8,553 nucleotides of DNA from Micavibrio aeruginosavorus (GTDB lineage: Bacteria; Pseudomonadota; Alphaproteobacteria; UBA9219): NCBI GenBank assembly GCA_020720905.1, contig DYNT01000053.1, forward strand, positions 1 through 8,553, read 5' to 3'. This document shows, piece after piece, positions 5,304-8,553 of the stretch. The notes under the pieces are model-generated. The model was not told the origin of the DNA, ran no database searches, and saw only the letters and a list, made by a program, of their open reading frames with translations. Every line of letters begins with the position of its first letter. Position 1 is the first letter of the stretch. Made by a program: the position numbers and the translations under genes.

Positions 5304-8108
5304 TCAGCCTGCTGTTTCAGGTGGTGGAACGGGGAGGGGTGATTCGCTTGAGCCTAGTGTGCTCTGGCTTTCGTTTTCCTTCAACAGTTTAGAAAGAGCC
5401 TTTTGCACATCAGCAAGGTGATAGGGCTTTTCAATGACGGGAACGGGCGTTTCGCTGAGGAAAGCGTTGACGTGCGGTGAAAGCGTATCCCCCGTTACAT
5501 AGATGATTTTGTTTAAGTATTGTGGAAGGTTCTTCTTAAGCTCAGCATACATGGTGGGGCCATCCATCACGGGCATCCGCAAATCGCTGATAATGACATC
5601 AAAGGTCTTTTTCCTGAGTTTATCAAGGGCAATCGCGCCATTGACCGCCAAATCAATCTCATGGCCTTGTGGCTCCAACAAATCCGCCAAGGTTTGAGCC
5701 AGTTCAACTTCATCATCGACAAGAAGAAGGCGAAGTGCGCCGAGGGTTGATCCCTCGCTTGCTAAAGCGACGACGTCAGACAAACTCTCGACAGAGGCGA
5801 CGGGCAGCTCGATCACAAAGGTTGCGCCGCCGCCTGCCGTGTCCTCAAGCCTCATGACGCCGCCATGATTTTCGATAATGCTTTGACACAAGGCAAGCCC
5901 AACGCCCGTGCCGCCCGTGCTGCCTTTGGTTGTAAAGAAAGGCTCAAAAATGCGTTTTTGAAGCTCTGGCGGAACGCCTGGGCCTGTATCGATAAAAGAA
6001 AGGACAATGGTGTTTCCCTCGCGCAGGGCCGAGCGAATAGTCAGGTTGCGTGCGCCTTCGACATGGCGCATGGCTTGTGCGGCGTTGAGCGCAAGATTGG
6101 TGAAGACTTGTATGAGTTGATCATCGTCGCCGACGATTGAGGGGAGGCTGTCCTCTAGCGCTAACGTCAACGTCACATTCTCATTACGAAATTGATAGGT
6201 GAGAAGTTCCAGCGAGGTGTGAATAATGTCGTTGAGGGCGACGTTTTTATGTTCTGGCGCTTTGCGCCGCGCCAAGGAAAGGAAGCTTTTCACGATGCGT
6301 GAGCAACGATCCGCCGCCTTAAAGATTTTTTCGGCGCGTGTTTTCGTTTTTTCTTCTTTTTGGTTTTCCATCAAAAGGGTCGTTTGTCCCATGACAACGG
6401 ACAAAGGATTGTTCAGCTCATGCGCAACGCCTGCCAAAAGACCACCCAGCGCCGCCATCTTTTCGCTTTGTTGCAACGCTTCTTGCTGCATGGCGATTTT
6501 GACTTCCGCCTTCTTGCGTTCTGTCAGATCATAAAGACCGATGACCATCGCTGCTTCATTTTGATAGTTGATGCGTCGTGCTGAAAGCGCAGCGGGCAGG
6601 GGATCGCCATCGCCTCGTGTCAACATGACTTCTTTCATGTTGACTTCTTGCCCCGCTGTGATGGCGTTGTGGATTTCCTTTCTTTCCAAAGCGCGCACTA
6701 AAAAACGATCCATGGTGTGGCTGACTAAAGTGGCGTGAGGCATGCCCAAAAGATTTTCAGCCCCCGGACTGGCATAAAGAATGCTGTTGTCCTGCAATTT
6801 GGTGATCAGGACGGGAACGGGGTGAGCTTCGGTAATGCTGCGAAAACGAACCTCGCTGGCGCGAAGGGCTGACTCGCTTTTTTTACGCTGCGTCACGTCG
6901 CCGATAGAACCCACCAAGCGCTGAATATGAAGCAAGTTTGTCGGTTTAACGGCCACCATTTTGGTGTGAATCCATGACAACGTCGTGTCGCTATGACGCA
7001 GACGATATTCAAAGCTGACCGTTGAGGTTCCCGCCGCGTATTTTAATTTACGCAAGGCCTTTATAATAAGGAGGCGATCCGGCGCATAGACAAGGCTGAG
7101 CCATTCTTTGAAACTTTTGGGATTAAGCGGGCGGGGCAGGTTGGTGATCCGCCTGAATTGTTCCGAGATATAGAAGGTGTTTGTCGTTCGATCCCAATCG
7201 AAAAGGCCTTCGTTAGAGCCTCGCGCCGCTAAAGAGAAGCGCTCATTGCTGACTTCAAGCGCCTTTTCTTTTTCTTCCTGACGTGTGGCAAATTGTCCTG
7301 CGATAACGATGGCAAACATTAAAGCGGCAATAGCATAGCCGCTATACATAAAGTTTTTAGCGCTATCAAAGGTGCTGATGATCCCCAAATCATACAAAGG
7401 CAGAGCCATGGAACCGATCAGAAAAGAAGTAAAGGCCGTCAGGTGGCTTAAAGCGCCATTAACCCCCATGCGCAGCGCGATAAGGCCTATAGCCAACGCT
7501 AAAGAAAGAGACAGAGCCCCTAAATTGGGGAGAATAAAACGTATGTCGTTATTCAGCGAGGCAAGACCCAGCATAAGAATTTGGGTGAGCGCAAAAACAA
7601 TCGTCGGCGTCCTCATAAAGGGCGCGTTCGTATCAACTTCTAAGAAGGCATAAGTGAAAAGAAGACTGAAGAAAAAAGCTAGGATCAAACTATTGTTTTG
7701 CAGTAGGCCGACCATATTGGCGCTGTAGATTCCAATAAGCTGAATCATAGAATCGTTCGTGCTAGCCATATTAATGCCAAGACAGAGCAGAAGCAGCATT
7801 AGAAAAATCTGGCTGCGATCGCGGATGGCAACCCAAATGAAAAACAAATATAGCGAGGCCGTTAGCATCACGCCGATAAGAAGGCCAAAAATAAGATCAG
7901 GCGTGTGCGTGATTAAAAGAGGCGGCACTGTTTCTTGTGGAAGAACGCTTGGCATAGAGGAAGAGAGGGCTTTGGCATTATTGGCCAAAACAGAAGGAAT
8001 CATAAGAAAGAAAACGCCCCCCAAGGCTGCCCAGAAGGTGATGGCGCGCGTTGGCCAAACAGCGCACCAGAAGTGATGAAGAAGGCGTCTTTTTTTAAGG
8101 GTCAACAC
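5304..8108 (-). CDS. Membrane hybrid sensor histidine kinase (7TM - PAS - PAS - HisKA - HATPase - receiver)
   Basis: A 934-residue inner-membrane kinase. A hydrophobic signal or first TM segment (about 21-42, ending VLANN) is followed by a short loop and a seven-helix region (about 70-272) resembling 7TMR-DISM: GLLIGVMLTASLYLFFIWVA then a charged RDRSQ turn. Next come PAS 1 (about 288-410, PAS_3-like, SFEYRLRHSDTTLSWIH) and PAS 2 with its PAC (about 418-535, ending LTERKKAE). HisKA follows with phospho-acceptor H563 in VAHELNNP. The ATPase shows N675 (NLALNAAQAM), DTGPG (707-711), FEPFFTTK (721-728) and GGTGVGLAL (732-740). The receiver (about 792-910) has D798/D799, D842 in SDLRMP, T872 and K894. 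The tail is Ser/Pro-rich. No HPt domain is present, and the large periplasmic DISMED sensor usual before DISM helices is missing, leaving roughly 30 exposed residues. GTG 8108 is the called start, without a ribosome site; TTG 8105 is equally possible. It is first in an operon with the EAL regulator. Confidence 0.92.
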   Translation of the reverse strand: MLTLKKRRLLHHFWCAVWPTRAITFWAALGGVFFLMIPSVLANNAKALSSSMPSVLPQETVPPLLITHTPDLIFGLLIGVMLTASLYLFFIWVAIRDRSQIFLMLLLLCLGINMASTNDSMIQLIGIYSANMVGLLQNNSLILAFFFSLLFTYAFLEVDTNAPFMRTPTIVFALTQILMLGLASLNNDIRFILPNLGALSLSLALAIGLIALRMGVNGALSHLTAFTSFLIGSMALPLYDLGIISTFDSAKNFMYSGYAIAALMFAIVIAGQFATRQEEKEKALEVSNERFSLAARGSNEGLFDWDRTTNTFYISEQFRRITNLPRPLNPKSFKEWLSLVYAPDRLLIIKALRKLKYAAGTSTVSFEYRLRHSDTTLSWIHTKMVAVKPTNLLHIQRLVGSIGDVTQRKKSESALRASEVRFRSITEAHPVPVLITKLQDNSILYASPGAENLLGMPHATLVSHTMDRFLVRALERKEIHNAITAGQEVNMKEVMLTRGDGDPLPAALSARRINYQNEAAMVIGLYDLTERKKAEVKIAMQQEALQQSEKMAALGGLLAGVAHELNNPLSVVMGQTTLLMENQKEEKTKTRAEKIFKAADRCSRIVKSFLSLARRKAPEHKNVALNDIIHTSLELLTYQFRNENVTLTLALEDSLPSIVGDDDQLIQVFTNLALNAAQAMRHVEGARNLTIRSALREGNTIVLSFIDTGPGVPPELQKRIFEPFFTTKGSTGGTGVGLALCQSIIENHGGVMRLEDTAGGGATFVIELPVASVESLSDVVALASEGSTLGALRLLLVDDEVELAQTLADLLEPQGHEIDLAVNGAIALDKLRKKTFDVIISDLRMPVMDGPTMYAELKKNLPQYLNKIIYVTGDTLSPHVNAFLSETPVPVIEKPYHLADVQKALSKLLKENESQSTLGSSESPLPVPPPETAG

Positions 8109-8140
8109 AGGAGGAGGCCGTTTTTCTAATAGACTCAGAA

Positions 8141-8161
8141 CAGTTCAAAAGTTGGTTTCTT
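8141..8161 (+). repeat. Direct repeat copy A (matches the left arm of the 8413-8484 hairpin)
   Basis: Positions 8141-8161 match 8424-8444 at 18 of 21 bases, sharing the core AGTTGGTTT. Differences are at the third, ninth and nineteenth bases. It lies 33 bases upstream of the kinase start codon, next to the composite palindrome. Confidence 0.6.
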
Positions 8162-8169
8162 GCAGACAG

Positions 8170-8318
8170 AAAAAATAAACAAATGGAATGCCAGCCTTCG
8201 CTGGCATGACGAGGTTTTTGTGGAGTCATTGACCTTTAGCGTCATCCCCGCGCCCTCGTCCCGCCGCCCTTGCGGCGGGCGAAGAGAGGGGGGCGGGGAT
8301 CCCATTTTCTTATTTTTT
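8170..8318. repeat. Composite palindromic element, possibly a bidirectional terminator or MITE/REP-like repeat
   Basis: The outer arms 8171-8189 and 8299-8317 are inverted copies matching at 16 of 19 bases, and both are A/T-rich on the outside. Inside is a perfect hairpin, ATGCCAGC-CTTC-GCTGGCAT (8188-8207). Then come ATGAC (8206-8210) and its complement GTCAT (8225-8229 and 8241-8245). A compound GC-rich stem follows: ATCCCCGC (8244-8251) pairs with GCGGGGAT (8293-8300), CCCTC (8253-8257) with GAGGG (8286-8290), and CCCGCCGC (8260-8267) with GCGGCGGG (8272-8279) around a CCTT loop. Read on either strand, a GC stem is followed by a T-rich tract, so it could end transcription in both directions. 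Its build resembles dispersed intergenic palindromes of alphaproteobacteria; copies elsewhere in the genome cannot be seen from here. Confidence 0.7.
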
Positions 8319-8412
8319 TCTTTTTCATAAAACCAAATCTTAACATGAAGGGAGGGTAGAGCGTTTGGCTGATTGTAGGGGATAACTTGCTAAAAACTTC
8401 CTAAGATGCGCC

Positions 8413-8484
8413 TAGACCTCTTTCACTTCAAGAGTTGGTTTTTTTCTGTTCCAGAAGCCCAACTCTTGAAGTGGAAGTGGTATA
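8413..8484. repeat. Long imperfect inverted repeat (hairpin of about 26 bp)
   Basis: CACTTCAAGAGTTGG (8424-8438) and its exact complement CCAACTCTTGAAGTG (8459-8473) form a perfect 15-bp stem. The pairing continues outward to 8413 and 8484 with two mismatches (8419/8478 and 8415/8482) and one possible G-U pair (8423/8474). The 20-base loop can itself pair TTCTG (8444-8448) with CAGAA (8452-8456). No T-run follows either end directly, so it is not a standard intrinsic terminator. It could be an RNA structure, a protein-binding dyad or part of a mobile repeat. The function is unknown. Confidence 0.7.
8424..8444 (+). repeat. Direct repeat copy B
   Basis: This is the partner of the 8141-8161 copy (18 of 21 identical), and it also forms the left arm of the long hairpin. 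The two copies are 283 bases apart and bracket the composite palindrome. Confidence 0.6.
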
Positions 8485-8553
8485 TTGGAAATAATGCGTT
8501 ATACTACGTCAACTTGAAAACCCGAAAACTTTTTGGCCGCGGAGACCTGTTTC

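Larger units (their letters stand above)
8109..8553. other. Structured non-coding region upstream of the kinase
   Basis: About 445 bases without a supportable gene. It holds the composite palindrome (8170-8318), the long hairpin (8413-8484), and a spaced direct repeat (8141-8161 and 8424-8444). Between these, 8319-8412 and 8485-8553 show nothing I can name. All three minus-strand frames are open from the right edge to stops at 8499-8511, so the last codons of a leftward gene could enter here, but 14 to 17 codons are too few to judge. The ATG at 8494 reaches a stop after seven codons. The kinase promoter should lie between 8109 and about 8170 unless the palindrome supplies it. Only a lone -10-like TATTAG on the minus strand (8126-8131) was seen. 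Confidence 0.6.

Noticed and set aside
8109..8117. AGGAGGAGG on the plus strand as a ribosome site
   Set aside because: No start codon follows at a usable distance on the plus strand, and a stop comes soon after in the only nearby frame examined.
8494..8517. ATG 8494 as the start of a new rightward gene
   Set aside because: The frame stops after seven codons.

Overview
The window reads as chromosomal DNA of an alphaproteobacterium of moderate GC. The best taxonomic clue is the gene at 1426-2871, an NtrX-type regulator with the degenerate GAFTGA region seen in alphaproteobacterial NtrX proteins. A gmhA gene implies a heptose-containing outer surface, so a Gram-negative envelope. The non-coding right end carries palindromes with cores of the kind common in alphaproteobacterial intergenic repeats. 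The exact lineage cannot be fixed from the sequence; a Rhodospirillales or Micavibrio-like relative is only a guess.

Layout, left to right. (1) 59-1225, minus strand: a PLP-dependent aminotransferase of the LL-diaminopimelate aminotransferase type. (2) 1226-1425: a divergent intergenic region with a candidate promoter for the rightward genes. (3) 1426-4132, plus strand: a tightly packed likely operon, ntrX - membrane-anchored DUF192 protein - gmhA. No ntrY kinase gene lies next to ntrX. (4) 4134-5288 and 5304-8108, minus strand: a two-gene signalling operon. The promoter-proximal gene encodes a 934-residue membrane hybrid histidine kinase (7TM, two PAS, HisKA, ATPase, receiver). Fifteen bases downstream is a response regulator whose output is an apparently intact EAL cyclic-di-GMP phosphodiesterase. 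The stop codons of gmhA and the EAL gene face each other with one base between them. (5) 8109-8553: no gene seen. This stretch holds a composite palindrome of about 150 bases, a second long imperfect hairpin, and a repeated copy of that hairpin's arm.

How the genes may work together. The kinase and EAL regulator look like one pathway: a membrane or intracellular signal is sensed by the 7TM and PAS modules, phosphate passes to the EAL regulator directly or through an HPt protein not in this window, and cyclic-di-GMP is lowered. The ntrX group joins a regulator linked to nitrogen, redox and envelope control with an envelope-sugar enzyme and a membrane protein of unknown function. That grouping is positional inference. 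No phage, transposase, CRISPR, tRNA or rRNA was seen. The least explained DNA is the structured intergenic region at the right end.
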